A DNA stretch of 64,000 nucleotides from Cellulomonas sp. JZ18 (GCF_009720485.1 NZ_CP045245.1:186001-250000); one strand, 5' to 3'; shown: positions 17,388 to 26,435, counted from the first letter of the stretch. Translations and numbers: made by a program. Notes: generated from the sequence alone by a model not told the origin.

Positions 17388-18353
17388 TCAGCTGAGGAAG
17401 ATCCGCTCCCGGTGCCAGTGCAGGTAGTCGAGGCGCGGAACGTACCCGCCCGGCATCGCGATGTGCGGGCGCAGGAATGGAGCATTGAACATCAGTCGTA
17501 CCGCTGGGTTGCTCGACGAGGCCACGCGCACCGAGGTCACGACCTCGAGGTCGTCGCTCAACGTCAGGTCGCCGGCGTCGAATGCGGCGTCGTGCGTAGG
17601 GCAGGCGGCCACGCCGTTGCGGACGTCGCGCCGTTCGCGGTCGTCGCTCGACCGCCACGGTTTGATGTGGCTGGCGCGAAGGAGCGTGGGTCTCGAAGCG
17701 TCCTCGAGCGTGAAGCCGCAGAAGACGCACGCCCAGCCGCAGTTGATCAGCACGGCTTTCGCGAACCGGTGCTGGTCGATGCGCACACGAGCGAGCGCCT
17801 GCCGCTCGGACGGTCGCTCTGATCCGTCTTCCCGGTGCTGGTCGAGCCTCTCGCGGAACGCCACCTCGACAGCCGACTCGTCGATCTCGTCCTGGCCCAG
17901 CAGCTCGAACGCATCCGAGTGCTCGAGCTCGAGGAAGTCAGGGAGCTGCTGCGGCGTGACACCCGTCCGTCGAGCGGCCGCCAGGACGACCCGGTACAGC
18001 TCGAAGAGCCGGCCGTGGTCATCACGCAGCGCCTCCCACAGACGTTGGTCGCTCTTCCCGCCTCGGCTACGACCCCCTTCGAGGTTGGCCATCTTGGACG
18101 TGATGCTGGTGCGACGACGTCGGAACAGGCGCGCGAGCTCAGGGATCGGTGTCGGCCCCTTGGTCGCCAAGCCGCTGCCGTAGCTGACGTGTCCGAGTGC
18201 GACCATCCCAGCCGCGCACAGCAGGGTCTCCACGGGCAGGTAGTCGACCTGGTTCTCCCCTGGGCCGACCTCCTCGCGCACCAGGACCGAGCGCCACTGC
18301 GCTTCTGCGTCAGGCAGCGACAGGTCGAGGTAGTGCGAGATGTCGTACGGCAC
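17388..18353 (-). CDS. HNH endonuclease
   Basis: 321 residues from ATG at 18353 (MPYDISHYLD). The C-terminal third carries an HNH module: CGWACVFCGF (first Cys pair), ASHIKPW with the catalytic His, and RNGVAACPTHDAAFDAG with the Asn/His pair. The N-terminal 200 residues contain a helical region (PELARLFRRRRTSITSKMANLEGG) seen in HNH proteins of restriction-like type, probably for DNA recognition. It lies 54 bp downstream of the DUF2075 helicase gene and 65 bp upstream of the nuclease gene on the same strand. HNH assignment is firm; the biological role is not. Confidence 0.85.
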   Translation of the reverse strand: MPYDISHYLDLSLPDAEAQWRSVLVREEVGPGENQVDYLPVETLLCAAGMVALGHVSYGSGLATKGPTPIPELARLFRRRRTSITSKMANLEGGRSRGGKSDQRLWEALRDDHGRLFELYRVVLAAARRTGVTPQQLPDFLELEHSDAFELLGQDEIDESAVEVAFRERLDQHREDGSERPSERQALARVRIDQHRFAKAVLINCGWACVFCGFTLEDASRPTLLRASHIKPWRSSDDRERRDVRNGVAACPTHDAAFDAGDLTLSDDLEVVTSVRVASSSNPAVRLMFNAPFLRPHIAMPGGYVPRLDYLHWHRERIFLS

Positions 18354-18407
18354 GTCTGGAACCTCCCCTGAGGAGATCGGCCACCGAGCCGCCCCTCTCG
18401 ACGACCG

Positions 18408-20303
18408 TCACCCGGATGCGGGAGCCGACGGGTTCACCAGCGACCGCAGGTGCTCCCGCGTCTCGTCATCGACGGAGTAGAGGACGGTGCCGACCATCCC
18501 TCGGGTGAGCAGCACCTTGTAGACGTGCCGCACGAGCCGGTCGAAGGTCGCGTCGTCGACGGACTTCCGCGACCGGAAGTCTGGGTCCTTGTTGTGCTCG
18601 CGCTGCGCGACCCACTGGCCGTCCCGCCACACCAGGTCCGGGCCGAGGATGACTCCGTTCCATGAGTACTCGAAGCCCTGTGCGGTGTAGACGCACCCGA
18701 CCTGACCGAACCCACCCTCGCCGGTGGCCCAGAGGGCGGAAGGGGGCGCACCACCGACGGAGCGGTCTCCGCGTAGGTTCCAGGGCCGTCGCCACGTGCC
18801 GATGACGACGTCGTCCACAAGGGTGCCGTCCGGGCGCGGGTCACTCCACGGCCAGCAGTAGCCGGCGGTCATGCGCGCATTGAGACCCTTGTCGAGCTGC
18901 GCCTGCAGGCGCTCCTCGAGCTGCTCAGGGGTATCGACGACCTCGACGCTGAAGCGGTCCTCGTCGTACCACGCGACTGCGCCTTCGCCGCGCAGTCCGA
19001 GGAGCCGAAGGACCCAGTCGAGGTAGGCGTCGCTGCCGCCGGCGCGGAACTGCGCGTTTAGGTCGACGTGGCGCACCTGGAGGCCGCGAGCCGCGGCGTG
19101 CTGCTCGATCTCCGGTACCGATCCCATCTCGCCGGGGCGCACGACCTGGAACTGGTCCAGCAGGAAGACGGGGACCCGGGCGGCGTCGAAGAGCTCCTCG
19201 ATCTGAGGACGGGCCGCCGCGCGCACCTCCTTACGCGTGTACCGGTTGACCGAGGTGACCCGGAGGCGGTGCGCCTCGTCGAGGATGAGGACGTCCAACC
19301 CGTTCTTCTCCGCGCTCATGAAGCTGTTGAAGTAGGCGAAGAGGTTCCGCGTCCGAGGGGATCCCTTGCCCGCCACCTGGCGGAGGGTCTGCGTGAAGGA
19401 CCGTGAGCCGGTCGCGTGCATCACCGTACGACCCTGCCGGGCCAGCTCGCCCAGCAGCGAGAGTGCGATGACGCTCTTCCCGCTTCCCGGGCCGCCCGCG
19501 ATCACCACCGCGGTCTTGTGGTTCGCCTCGCGCGCTCGTCGCACCTCCGCGAGGACGAGCTCGTACGCGACGCGCTGCTCGTCGAGGAGCACGAAGTGCT
19601 CACGCTCACGGACCTCCTGCGCTGCGACCGACAGCAGCTGCCTAGACGGGGCGATCTGCGAGGTCAGCAGGTCGTCTGCGGCTCGCGCCCCGGACTCGCT
19701 CGACAGCCGTGAGCGCAACCAGTCGTGGAGCTCGCCGCGGCGGTTCCCCGTGAAGATCGGCGACCGTGCGCCCGACTCGGCGCGTCGGAGATCGGCGACG
19801 CTCGCCTCGGAGGCGTTGTGGAGGTAGGCGGCGCCTCGCACCGCCTCGTCGTCGTCGGCGAGGACGCGCACGAAGTCACGGAGGTAGTCGACGTAGCCAT
19901 CGACCTGCAGTGCCGGGTGCAGCGCGGGCCGGTAGGGCGCACCGGGGACGTCCACGAGGCCGCTGCTCTCGGGCCAGGCGCGGGCGCTGGACCACTGCTT
20001 GAGCTCGAGCACGACGTACGAGTTGCGGCCGGTGCGCGGGTGGACCCCGGCGAGGATGACGTCCGCGCGCTTGCTGGTAAGAGGAAGGCGCGCTTCGAGC
20101 AGCACGTGGACGCCGTCGAGGCCGGCCTCGCGCAGGTCGTTGGCCAGGACGGGTAGTGAGGACCGCCAGGAACGGCGCTCGCCCTCGTTGGCTGCACCGA
20201 CTCCTTCGTGGTGGAGGAACCGCGCGAGGTGCTCCTCGATGATGGACGGGCCGGCATCGACCTCGGCAGCAAGTTCGATGGCACTGCGACGCAGCGCATG
20301 CAC
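18408..20303 (-). CDS. PD-(D/E)xK nuclease fused to DUF2075 (Schlafen-group) helicase
   Basis: 631 residues from GTG at 20303 (VHALRRSAIEL). Residues 70-104 contain KRADVILAG and VVLELKQW, giving D81 and E100-L-K102, a complete PD-(D/E)xK active site. After a linker comes a superfamily-1-like ATPase of the DUF2075 type: EQRVAYELV, Walker A GGPGSGKS (270-277), Walker B LILDEAH (339-345), and late motifs VYTAQGFEYSWNGVI and VLLTRGMVGTVLYS. Such nuclease-helicase fusions occur in phage-defence loci. It heads a three-gene set with HNH and restriction-like nucleases. No standard promoter is evident upstream. Confidence 0.85.
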   Translation of the reverse strand: MHALRRSAIELAAEVDAGPSIIEEHLARFLHHEGVGAANEGERRSWRSSLPVLANDLREAGLDGVHVLLEARLPLTSKRADVILAGVHPRTGRNSYVVLELKQWSSARAWPESSGLVDVPGAPYRPALHPALQVDGYVDYLRDFVRVLADDDEAVRGAAYLHNASEASVADLRRAESGARSPIFTGNRRGELHDWLRSRLSSESGARAADDLLTSQIAPSRQLLSVAAQEVREREHFVLLDEQRVAYELVLAEVRRAREANHKTAVVIAGGPGSGKSVIALSLLGELARQGRTVMHATGSRSFTQTLRQVAGKGSPRTRNLFAYFNSFMSAEKNGLDVLILDEAHRLRVTSVNRYTRKEVRAAARPQIEELFDAARVPVFLLDQFQVVRPGEMGSVPEIEQHAAARGLQVRHVDLNAQFRAGGSDAYLDWVLRLLGLRGEGAVAWYDEDRFSVEVVDTPEQLEERLQAQLDKGLNARMTAGYCWPWSDPRPDGTLVDDVVIGTWRRPWNLRGDRSVGGAPPSALWATGEGGFGQVGCVYTAQGFEYSWNGVILGPDLVWRDGQWVAQREHNKDPDFRSRKSVDDATFDRLVRHVYKVLLTRGMVGTVLYSVDDETREHLRSLVNPSAPASG

Positions 20304-20522
20304 GTGGACGTCCCCCAGGCAGCACGAATGAACGTGCGGGGGACATGTCTTCCCGACTAGGGGAGAAGTCCGTCGATCCGCTGACGGAGGAAAGGTAACC
20401 GCTGTCGCCGTCGCAGGTGCGCACCTAGCGCACCAAGCGCGTCTCAGCGCCGCGGCTCGACCCCGTCCGGATCGGTTTGGCGGCGGGGCGAGCTCAGTGG
20501 CCGGCTGCCGCCCTGCGCGGCA

Positions 20523-20915
20523 TCACCGCGGCGCCAGCACCGCCACCCCGTAGGCCTCGGCCGCCTCCGCGAGCCGCTCGTCGTACGTGACCATCCCCTC
20601 CAGCTCGTCCCCGAGCTCGAGCGCGGCGGCCAGGTGGATCGCGTCCAGCGACCTGAGCGTGGCGGGTTCCAGCCGTCCGGCGACGTCGAACACCCGCGGA
20701 GTGGCCTGCAGGAGCACGAGCGCGTCGAGCACCGCGTGCGCCTGGACGGCGGCCTCGGGTGTGGCGCGGCGCACGGCGCGCATCAGCTCCGTGCGCACGA
20801 GGTCGCAGGCGACCGGCGTCGTCCCGTGCTGCCGCCACCACGTCCGGAGCGCGTCGGTCTCGGGCTCCTCGACGACGAGCTTCACCAGCGCCGAGGTGTC
20901 GAGGTAGTGGGCCAC
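20523..20915 (-). CDS. vapC: PIN-domain toxin, VapC type
   Basis: 130 residues from ATG at 20915. Opens MAHYLDTSALVKLVVEEPE, with the first catalytic Asp (D6) and Glu of the PIN RNase fold. RTELMRA (E) lies in the middle, and LRSLDAIHLAAALELG carries the conserved Asp. The final MVTYDERLAEAAEAYGV is typical of VapC. These Mg2+-dependent RNases cut tRNA or rRNA when freed from the antitoxin. Its start is 3 bp after the antitoxin stop, the normal order for this pair. Confidence 0.92.
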   Translation of the reverse strand: MAHYLDTSALVKLVVEEPETDALRTWWRQHGTTPVACDLVRTELMRAVRRATPEAAVQAHAVLDALVLLQATPRVFDVAGRLEPATLRSLDAIHLAAALELGDELEGMVTYDERLAEAAEAYGVAVLAPR

Positions 20916-20918
20916 GCG

Positions 20919-21191
20919 TCAGCGCTCGTCGTCGCGCATGTCGGCGAGCGTGTCGGACAGCGACGGCTGCCCGGCTCGGGCCGGCCGGGGCGCGGGCAGT
21001 TCAGCGAGGTCGCCACGGGCGGGGCGGGCCGCGCCGGACTTGACCAGACGGGCGAGCGGGGACGCGGGGATCGGGGTGAGCTGAGCGGCCGGCCGGCCGC
21101 GGTCGGTCACGGTGACCGTCTCACCGGCCGCCACGCGTGCGACGACGGCGGAGGCGTTCTGCTTGAGCTCGCGGATCCCGACGCTCGCCAT
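20919..21191 (-). CDS. vapB: Phd/YefM-type antitoxin partner of VapC
   Basis: 90 residues from ATG at 21191. It begins MASVGIRELKQNASAVVARV, followed by GETVTVTDRGRPAAQLTPI, the classic Phd/YefM DNA-binding fold. The C-terminal half (LVKSGAARPARGDLAELPAP onward) is the expected toxin-binding tail. Cotranscribed with the PIN toxin immediately downstream, and probably represses its own promoter. Confidence 0.9.
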   Translation of the reverse strand: MASVGIRELKQNASAVVARVAAGETVTVTDRGRPAAQLTPIPASPLARLVKSGAARPARGDLAELPAPRPARAGQPSLSDTLADMRDDER

Positions 21192-21250
21192 GTGCTACAT
21201 CGTAGCCCTGCGGTCGTGGCAGGCGTCGGGGTGAACGCCCCGACGTCCCC

Positions 21251-21280
21251 TTGACCGGTCGCGACGCCCCGCGCTGCGAT
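21251..21280 (+). promoter_or_regulatory. Putative promoter placing transcript start at the GTG
   Basis: TTGACC (21251-21256) is followed after 18 bp by TGCGAT (21275-21280). The predicted start point falls at about 21287-21289, on the GTG start codon itself, so the mRNA of the next gene may be leaderless. Confidence 0.45.
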
Positions 21281-21288
21281 GGTGCGCT

Positions 21289-22146
21289 GTGCCCCGCAGG
21301 ACCGTCGCCCTCGCCGTGCTCGCCCTGGTCGTGGCGTCGGCGACCGCCTGCGCCGGCCCTGCCCCGGGGGCGGGGTCCACGGGACCGCCGGTCCCGTCGC
21401 GAGCAGCAGACGCCCCGGGCTCACCGATGGACGTCACCCCGCTCCCCGTCGTCGTCCCCACCTTCACCGCGTGCGGCACGGATCCCGCGGACGACTCCCG
21501 CACCAACCTCCGCCCACGCGTCCTGACCCCCGCCGACGCGCACGTCGACCCCGACCGCTACGGCGAGATCCCCGTGGACGGTCCCCTCCTCGTCGAGGAC
21601 GCCGGTGACCTGCTGCTCGTCGACGGGCGGATCGACGCCGGCAACGGCTACGAGGTCGGGTACGCGTCGACGGTGGCGCCCGACGTCCAGGTCGCACCCG
21701 CCACCGTCACGGCGCCCGTCGCGCTGTCGGTGCTGGCGAGCGAGTACTCCGGGCGCCGGGTGGCGTTCGTCGAGGTGCGCGTCGGCGACGACGCCCCCGT
21801 CCGCTGGGAGGAGGCGCGGGACCTGTTCTTCGGCACGGACGGCGGCGACGGCGGGTTCCTGGCGACCGCCGGGATGCCGGTGGGCGTCGAGGTGGACGGC
21901 TGGGGCTACGTGGACGCGTTCTTCCCGGGAGGTGAGTCGTCCTCCGGCGTCGTGTGCCTGCAGCGGCGCACGAGCGCCGACGGCCCCGTCGACGGCGTCC
22001 TGTTCACCCCGGGGTGGGGCGACGGCGGCTACCCGGTGTACCTCGGGCGCGCGGACGACGGGACGGTGGTGAGCGTCGTGTGCTGGACCGGCATCACGCC
22101 GTGGGAGTGGAGCGGTCTGCCGGGGACGCCGCCGGACGAGGGCTGA
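21289..22146 (+). CDS. DUF4241-like lipoprotein
   Basis: 285 residues from GTG at 21289. An N-terminal signal (VALAVLALVVASATAC) ends in a Cys that fits a lipoprotein signal. The mature part carries features typical of DUF4241 proteins: GYEVGYASTVAPDVQVAP, the central ARDLFFGTDGGDGGFLA, GWGYVDAFFP and GGYPVYLGRADDGTVVSVV. The family has no established function. The gene is divergent from the vapBC pair with only 97 bp between, and no ribosome site precedes the start. Confidence 0.75.
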   Translation: MPRRTVALAVLALVVASATACAGPAPGAGSTGPPVPSRAADAPGSPMDVTPLPVVVPTFTACGTDPADDSRTNLRPRVLTPADAHVDPDRYGEIPVDGPLLVEDAGDLLLVDGRIDAGNGYEVGYASTVAPDVQVAPATVTAPVALSVLASEYSGRRVAFVEVRVGDDAPVRWEEARDLFFGTDGGDGGFLATAGMPVGVEVDGWGYVDAFFPGGESSSGVVCLQRRTSADGPVDGVLFTPGWGDGGYPVYLGRADDGTVVSVVCWTGITPWEWSGLPGTPPDEG

Positions 22147-22397
22147 CCGCGGACCCGTCGTCCTGCCGCCGATCGGCCGTACGTCGTCCGAGCTCGTCCC
22201 GATGGTCCCTCCCCGTGCGCGGACCCGGGGAGGGCTGCCGTCGATCGTCGTCCCCCGCGGGGCGCAGCAGGCCCTGCCTCGTCCCCTGCGCGCCCTGCCG
22301 GAATCACCCGCTTCCTCACCCGCGTCCACTCTGTCCCCTGGACGCTCGACCGGATCACAGTGGGTGCACCCGGATGTCGACGACGAGGACGGCAGCC

Positions 22398-23090
22398 ATG
22401 CGCCAGGTGTTCAACCCGCCCCCCAACTGGCCCTCGCCCCCGGAGGGCTGGAGCCCGCCCGCGGGCTGGTCGCCCGACCCCGGCTGGCCCGACCCGCCCG
22501 AGGGGTGGCAGCTGTGGCGCAGCGAGCCGGAGCCGCGTCGGCGGTGGCTGACGCCCCTCGTCGGTGCGGTCGCGCTGCTCGTCGGGATCGCCGTCGGCGC
22601 GGGTGGCTCACCCTCGCAGGCCGGCGAGCTCGACGAGGCCACGACGACCGCGGAGCGGCTGACCGACGAGAACACCGAGCTCGTGGACGAGCTCGAGGCG
22701 CTCCAGGCGGAGGCGGACGAGTTGCGCGCGCAGCTGGGGGCGGCCGAGGCGGAGGTGACGCGACTGACGTCGGAGGCAGGGAACGTGGCTGCTCAGGCCG
22801 CCGACCTCGCCACCCGTGAGGCCGCCTTGGCCCAGCGGCAGGGGGAGGTGGACGCCGCGGTCGCTGCCGTGGCGCAACGTGAGGCCGCCCTCGCTGCCGC
22901 AGAGGCCGCGGCCGCCTCCCGTCCGCCTGTGTCGTCGGGGGCCGCGACGGGTGGTGCTCCCGGTGGCGTGACCAGCGCGTTCCGGAACTGCGACGCCGCA
23001 CGCGCGGCCGGCGCCGCACCGGTGCGGCGCGGCGAGCCCGGGTACGGTCCGCACCTCGACCGCGACGACGACGGGGTCGGCTGCGAGTAG
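22398..23090 (+). CDS. Excalibur-domain protein with membrane anchor and coiled coil
   Basis: 230 residues from ATG at 22398, with GAGGA 9 nt upstream. An in-frame ATG at 22374 lacks a ribosome site. Residues 1-45 are Pro/Trp-rich (PPEGWSPPAGWSPDPGWPDPPEGW-type repeats, abbreviated). One membrane segment follows (LVGAVALLVGIAVGAG), then a coiled coil of about 90 residues (LTDENTELVDELEALQAEAD). The C-terminus is a complete Excalibur module (FRNCDAARAAG then GPHLDRDDDGVGCE), a small Cys-bridged calcium-binding domain of extracellular proteins. Probably a surface Ca2+-dependent protein; partner unknown. Confidence 0.85.
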   Translation: MRQVFNPPPNWPSPPEGWSPPAGWSPDPGWPDPPEGWQLWRSEPEPRRRWLTPLVGAVALLVGIAVGAGGSPSQAGELDEATTTAERLTDENTELVDELEALQAEADELRAQLGAAEAEVTRLTSEAGNVAAQAADLATREAALAQRQGEVDAAVAAVAQREAALAAAEAAAASRPPVSSGAATGGAPGGVTSAFRNCDAARAAGAAPVRRGEPGYGPHLDRDDDGVGCE

Positions 23091-23102
23091 CCCGAGCGGC
23101 CG

Positions 23103-23998
23103 TCAGCAGTCGGGCGGTTTCGGGCGGTCAGTGCACAGGCCCGAGACCAGGTGCGACCTGCGCTCCTGCGCCTCGAACGGCGCCGACGTGGTCGACGTCG
23201 TGGCGGTGCCCGTGACCTCGCGCCAGGTGGGTCGCCGTCGATGCGGTAGCGGCCGGCCCACTCGGTCGTCAGGGTCACGGCGTACGTGCCGGGCTGCTCG
23301 TACTCGTGGAACGTGTCGTGGTGGGGGTAGGGGCTGCCGGGTGAGGTGGTCACCAGGGTGTGGCCGTCGCCGAAGTCGTAGGTGAACCGGACGGGCACGG
23401 CCTCCACGTCGACGCCGAAGCCGGCGAGGGTGGTGCGCAGCGGCGCGGGCGTCGCGTCCGTGAGGACGATCGTCTCCTTGTTGATGAGCACCCAGCCGCC
23501 GTCCGGCTGCAGGCGCAGCGTCGGCGCCGGTATCGGCAGGGAGCGGAAGTCCTCGACGGTGAGGACCGGCAGGGCGGTGCCGCACGAGCCCTGGTCGAGG
23601 CGCTCCCACGCGGACCAGTCCTCGCCGGGGGCCTGGGTGCGACGCCAGGTCGGTGCGATCAGCTCGGCGTCGCACGTGAGGGCGCCGGTCTGCGGTACGC
23701 CGGTCCGGCACCAGCCGTTCTCGTGCGCGGGGGTCTCGCCGAGATCGGGGTCCCAGCAGGTGAAGGCGTGCTGGGTCTCGACCTTGATCTCCCCGCCCGC
23801 CGCACCTGGTGGACGTCCAGAACCCGACTGCGCCCACGAGCCCCAGAGGTCGAAAGTTGAGCGCGAGGCGCCGGTGGCGCCGCGGACTGCGCGAGGGTCC
23901 TTATAGCTCTCGGGGATTCCCGCCGCGCTCGCGTTGCTGGGGGGCGAGGTCAGGGCGACGAGGAGGGCGGCGGCGACGAGCGTCAGCGGCGATCTCAC
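23103..23998 (-). pseudogene. Secreted PKD-domain protein, one-base frameshift
   Basis: Starts at GTG 23998 (VRSPLTLVAAALLVALTS, a signal peptide), overlapping the DUF6318 gene stop by GTGA. The body matches the intact paralogue at 32140-33024 throughout: VLTVEDFRSLPIPAPTL, WVLINKETIVLTDATP, and the PKD core RFTYDFGDG. After GRYRIDG the frame is lost; the true C-terminus (TWREVTGTATTSTTSAPFE to KPPDC) continues in the next frame. Adding one base to the G-run at 23229-23231 (plus-strand view) restores 298 residues. The same kind of error recurs elsewhere in the window, so this may be an intact gene. Confidence 0.8.
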
Positions 23999-24612
23999 GG
24001 GAGCGGCGCCGTCGACTCGTCGAGCGCCTCGAACCCCATCTCGTCGACGCGCCAGCCCAGATCCCAGCTCAGCGCGAAGACAGCGCGAAAGCGACCTCCC
24101 GGGTTTTCGTTCACCGTCGCTCCGGATTGGTCGACACCACGCGACGGCGGTTGTACGACGTTCATGTCGACCGAGAACCATCGGTCCTCCGAGATCTCGA
24201 CAGATTGAGCCGTCTCCACGCGGAAGGGCTCCCCAACGGTGACGTGCCCCGCTGCGACCATCTCGGAGACCGACTCAGCGACGCCCACGCAGAAGGTGCA
24301 GGAGTCGAGCGTGATCGCGTCCCAGGGCCCTGCGTCGCCCGACGCGTACGCGTAGTCGTACAGGGCCAGCACATACGTCGCCGCCGCGATCGCCCCGTCC
24401 GTCGTCGGCTCCGCCATGGCGGCGGGCTGCTCCGGCGGCGCCACCTCGGTCGGCGTCGGCGTCGGCGCGGGCGTCTCCTCGGCCGGTGCCGTGGAGCGGG
24501 AGGGCTCGGGGGCGGCGCCCTCGTCCCTGCTGCACCCACCCACGACCAGCAGGACGACGGCCGCGCTCGTCGCCGTCAGAGCACGCCACGACGTCCGTCC
24601 GCGACCAGGCAT
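23995..24612 (-). CDS. DUF6318-type lipoprotein
   Basis: 205 residues from ATG at 24612. The signal ATSAAVVLLVVGGC ends in a lipobox Cys. A Pro/Thr-rich linker (APEPSRSTAPAEETPAPTPT) follows, then an NTF2-like domain resembling actinobacterial DUF6318: PAAMAEPTTDGAIAAATYVLALYDYAYASGD, WDAITLDSCTFCVGV, and a C-terminal LSWDLGWRVDEMGFE. A -10-like TAGGTT lies 7 nt before the ATG with no ribosome site, so the mRNA may be leaderless. Its gene pair (DUF6318 then PKD, GTGA overlap) is repeated at 31538-33024. Function unknown. Confidence 0.82.
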   Translation of the reverse strand: MPGRGRTSWRALTATSAAVVLLVVGGCSRDEGAAPEPSRSTAPAEETPAPTPTPTEVAPPEQPAAMAEPTTDGAIAAATYVLALYDYAYASGDAGPWDAITLDSCTFCVGVAESVSEMVAAGHVTVGEPFRVETAQSVEISEDRWFSVDMNVVQPPSRGVDQSGATVNENPGGRFRAVFALSWDLGWRVDEMGFEALDESTAPLP

Positions 24613-24692
24613 GCCGGACAACCTAGCGCGAACCGGACACCCGCCGACCGGGCCGCGTCAGGCTGTGGACGAGGCGCGGGCGGCCCTGCCCG

Positions 24693-25400
24693 TCAGCCCC
24701 CGGCGCGCCGTCGACGCCCGGCCTCGCGCCCGCTGCGCCGCGTCTCCCGCGCCCGCTCGACGTCCACCCCGGCGAGCGCGGCGCGCATCCCGTCCAACCG
24801 GTCCGCCAGCGCGCGCGCGTCGCCCTCCGACGCCGTCCGCACCGCCCCCGCGGCCCGCCGGGCCGGCACCAGCACCAGCCGGTTCCCCGCACGCGTCACG
24901 ACCACCACCGCCGGCCGCACCCGCCCGCGCCCCAGCGCACCGGACCCGGCGGCGACCCCCTCGATCCCCGGCCAGCGCAGCGAGTGCACGAGCACCGGCT
25001 CCGCCGCCCCCGACCACAGCTCCAGCCCCTCCGAGCCCACCGCGAGCGACAGCGCGGTCGCCCTCCGCGGGTGCACGGTCGCCCGTCGCGCGTTCTCGCC
25101 GCCCAGCGCGCCCCACAGCCCGACCGCGCCCCACACCTCGACGACCTCGGCCTTCCGGCGCCGTGCCTGCACAGCCGCGTGCCGCGCGGCCGTCCGCGCC
25201 CCCGCCCGTGCAACGCCCGCGGCCACGGCCACCACGGCGAAAGCCGCGACCAGCAGCGCGGCCCCCGCCACGACCCCGACCGCCGTCCCCCGGCCGAGGA
25301 GCGCGACACCCGCGACGACAGCGAGCCCCGCCACACCGAGTGCGAGAACCAGCCGAACCACCCGACCGGACCCCCACCGCCCCCTCAGTGCCACGCCCAC
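24693..25400 (-). CDS. Two-helix membrane protein with basic C-terminal tail
   Basis: 235 residues from GTG 25400, or 233 from GTG 25394. It overlaps the end of the upstream gene. Two adjacent hydrophobic segments (VLALGVAGLAVVAGVALL and AVGVVAGAALLVAAFAVVAVAAG) near the N-terminus are followed by a cytoplasmic domain resembling a PH-like beta fold (LSLAVGSEGLELWSG, LVHSLRWPGIEGV, VRPAVVVVTRAGNRLVLVPA). The tail is very basic. I recognise no family. It is probably cotranscribed with 25385-26431. Confidence 0.65.
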   Translation of the reverse strand: MGVALRGRWGSGRVVRLVLALGVAGLAVVAGVALLGRGTAVGVVAGAALLVAAFAVVAVAAGVARAGARTAARHAAVQARRRKAEVVEVWGAVGLWGALGGENARRATVHPRRATALSLAVGSEGLELWSGAAEPVLVHSLRWPGIEGVAAGSGALGRGRVRPAVVVVTRAGNRLVLVPARRAAGAVRTASEGDARALADRLDGMRAALAGVDVERARETRRSGREAGRRRRAGG

Positions 25401-26431
25401 TGCGCCACCTCCCGCCCGACCACCACCGTCGCCCGCATCCGCCGCGACAGCACGACCGCCGCGCGCACGGCCGCGGCGACGTCCGGCTCGGCGGTCAGCC
25501 GGACCGCCGCCGCACCCGCAGCGCCCGCCACCAGCAGCCGGAACTCCTCCGGCGCGCGCCACGCCGCGGGCAGCCCGGGCTCGCGCACCGGCTCGACCCG
25601 GTGCCGCGCCCACACCCGCAGCACCTCGCCGTCGTGCACGACCGCACGCCGCTCCTCGAGGTGCAGGTTCGTGTACCCCATCGGGATGCGCCCGGTCAGC
25701 TCCTCGGGCGTGAGCTCCCCCTCGAGCAGGCACCGCGTCGTGCCGTGGTTCGTCGACCAGTAGACGCCCGGGCGCACGTCGGACGGGTCGGTGACGAGCG
25801 GGCCGAGGGTCGGGTCGGCGGGGGAGCAGCAGTCGACGACGTCCGGCGGGACGAACGCGGCGGCCGCGGGGGACACCCACGCGGTGTCGTCGGTGACCTC
25901 GCCGGGCGGCACCGGCACGTGCGTCGGCCAGAGGCCGCGCTCGCGGACGCCGTCGCGGCGCGTCACCAGCACCGGGACGCCCGCCGCCCGCGACACCACG
26001 CGCGCCACGACGACCGCGTGCCGCACCGACCCGGGCACGCCGACCTCGACCGCATCCCCGCCGACCCCCGGCACCACCAGCCGGTACGCGAACGCACCGC
26101 CGTGCGGCCACACGCGCACCAGGTCGTCGCCGTGCACGACCGCGACCGTCCGGTGCGTCGTCACCCGGCCGCCCGCCGGCGTCAGCCGGGCCAGCTCGTC
26201 GGGCTCCAGCCCCCGCCGCGGCGCGCACCGCGTGAACCCGTCGTCCGTCGAGTAGAACGTCGACGCCGCGGGTCGCCCGATGTCGAACGGGTGGTGCCCG
26301 CCGGCCAGCACCCCGGACGGGTCGCAGGACGGCAGGTCCGGCTCCCCGAGGTCGGACGGGTCCGGTGTCGTCCAGTCGGTGTCCCCGGTGATCCGGTCCT
26401 CGCGCAGCACGGGCCCATGCTGCCCGTGCAC
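25385..26431 (-). CDS. Internally duplicated protein of unknown function
   Basis: 348 residues from GTG 26431; a GTG 21 bases further in is also possible. No signal or membrane segment. Two tandem modules are related. The first has FYSTDDGFTRCAPRRGLEPDELARL and AVVHGDDLVRVWPHG. The second has YWSTNHGTTRCLLEGELTPEELTGRI and AVVHDGEVLRVWARH. Each is followed by an Ala/Val-rich strand-helix region. The repeated T-x-C motif suggests a fold duplication; no family recognised. It starts 4 bp after the CBM48-like gene and overlaps the next gene, so all three look like one operon. Confidence 0.7.
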   Translation of the reverse strand: MHGQHGPVLREDRITGDTDWTTPDPSDLGEPDLPSCDPSGVLAGGHHPFDIGRPAASTFYSTDDGFTRCAPRRGLEPDELARLTPAGGRVTTHRTVAVVHGDDLVRVWPHGGAFAYRLVVPGVGGDAVEVGVPGSVRHAVVVARVVSRAAGVPVLVTRRDGVRERGLWPTHVPVPPGEVTDDTAWVSPAAAAFVPPDVVDCCSPADPTLGPLVTDPSDVRPGVYWSTNHGTTRCLLEGELTPEELTGRIPMGYTNLHLEERRAVVHDGEVLRVWARHRVEPVREPGLPAAWRAPEEFRLLVAGAAGAAAVRLTAEPDVAAAVRAAVVLSRRMRATVVVGREVAQWAWH

Positions 26432-26435
26432 GGCG

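Noticed and set aside
20523..21191. Mobile genetic element around the nuclease cassette and toxin-antitoxin pair
   Set aside because: I found no integrase, transposase, tRNA or terminal direct repeats flanking 16.7-21.2 kb, so mobility is only suggested by content.
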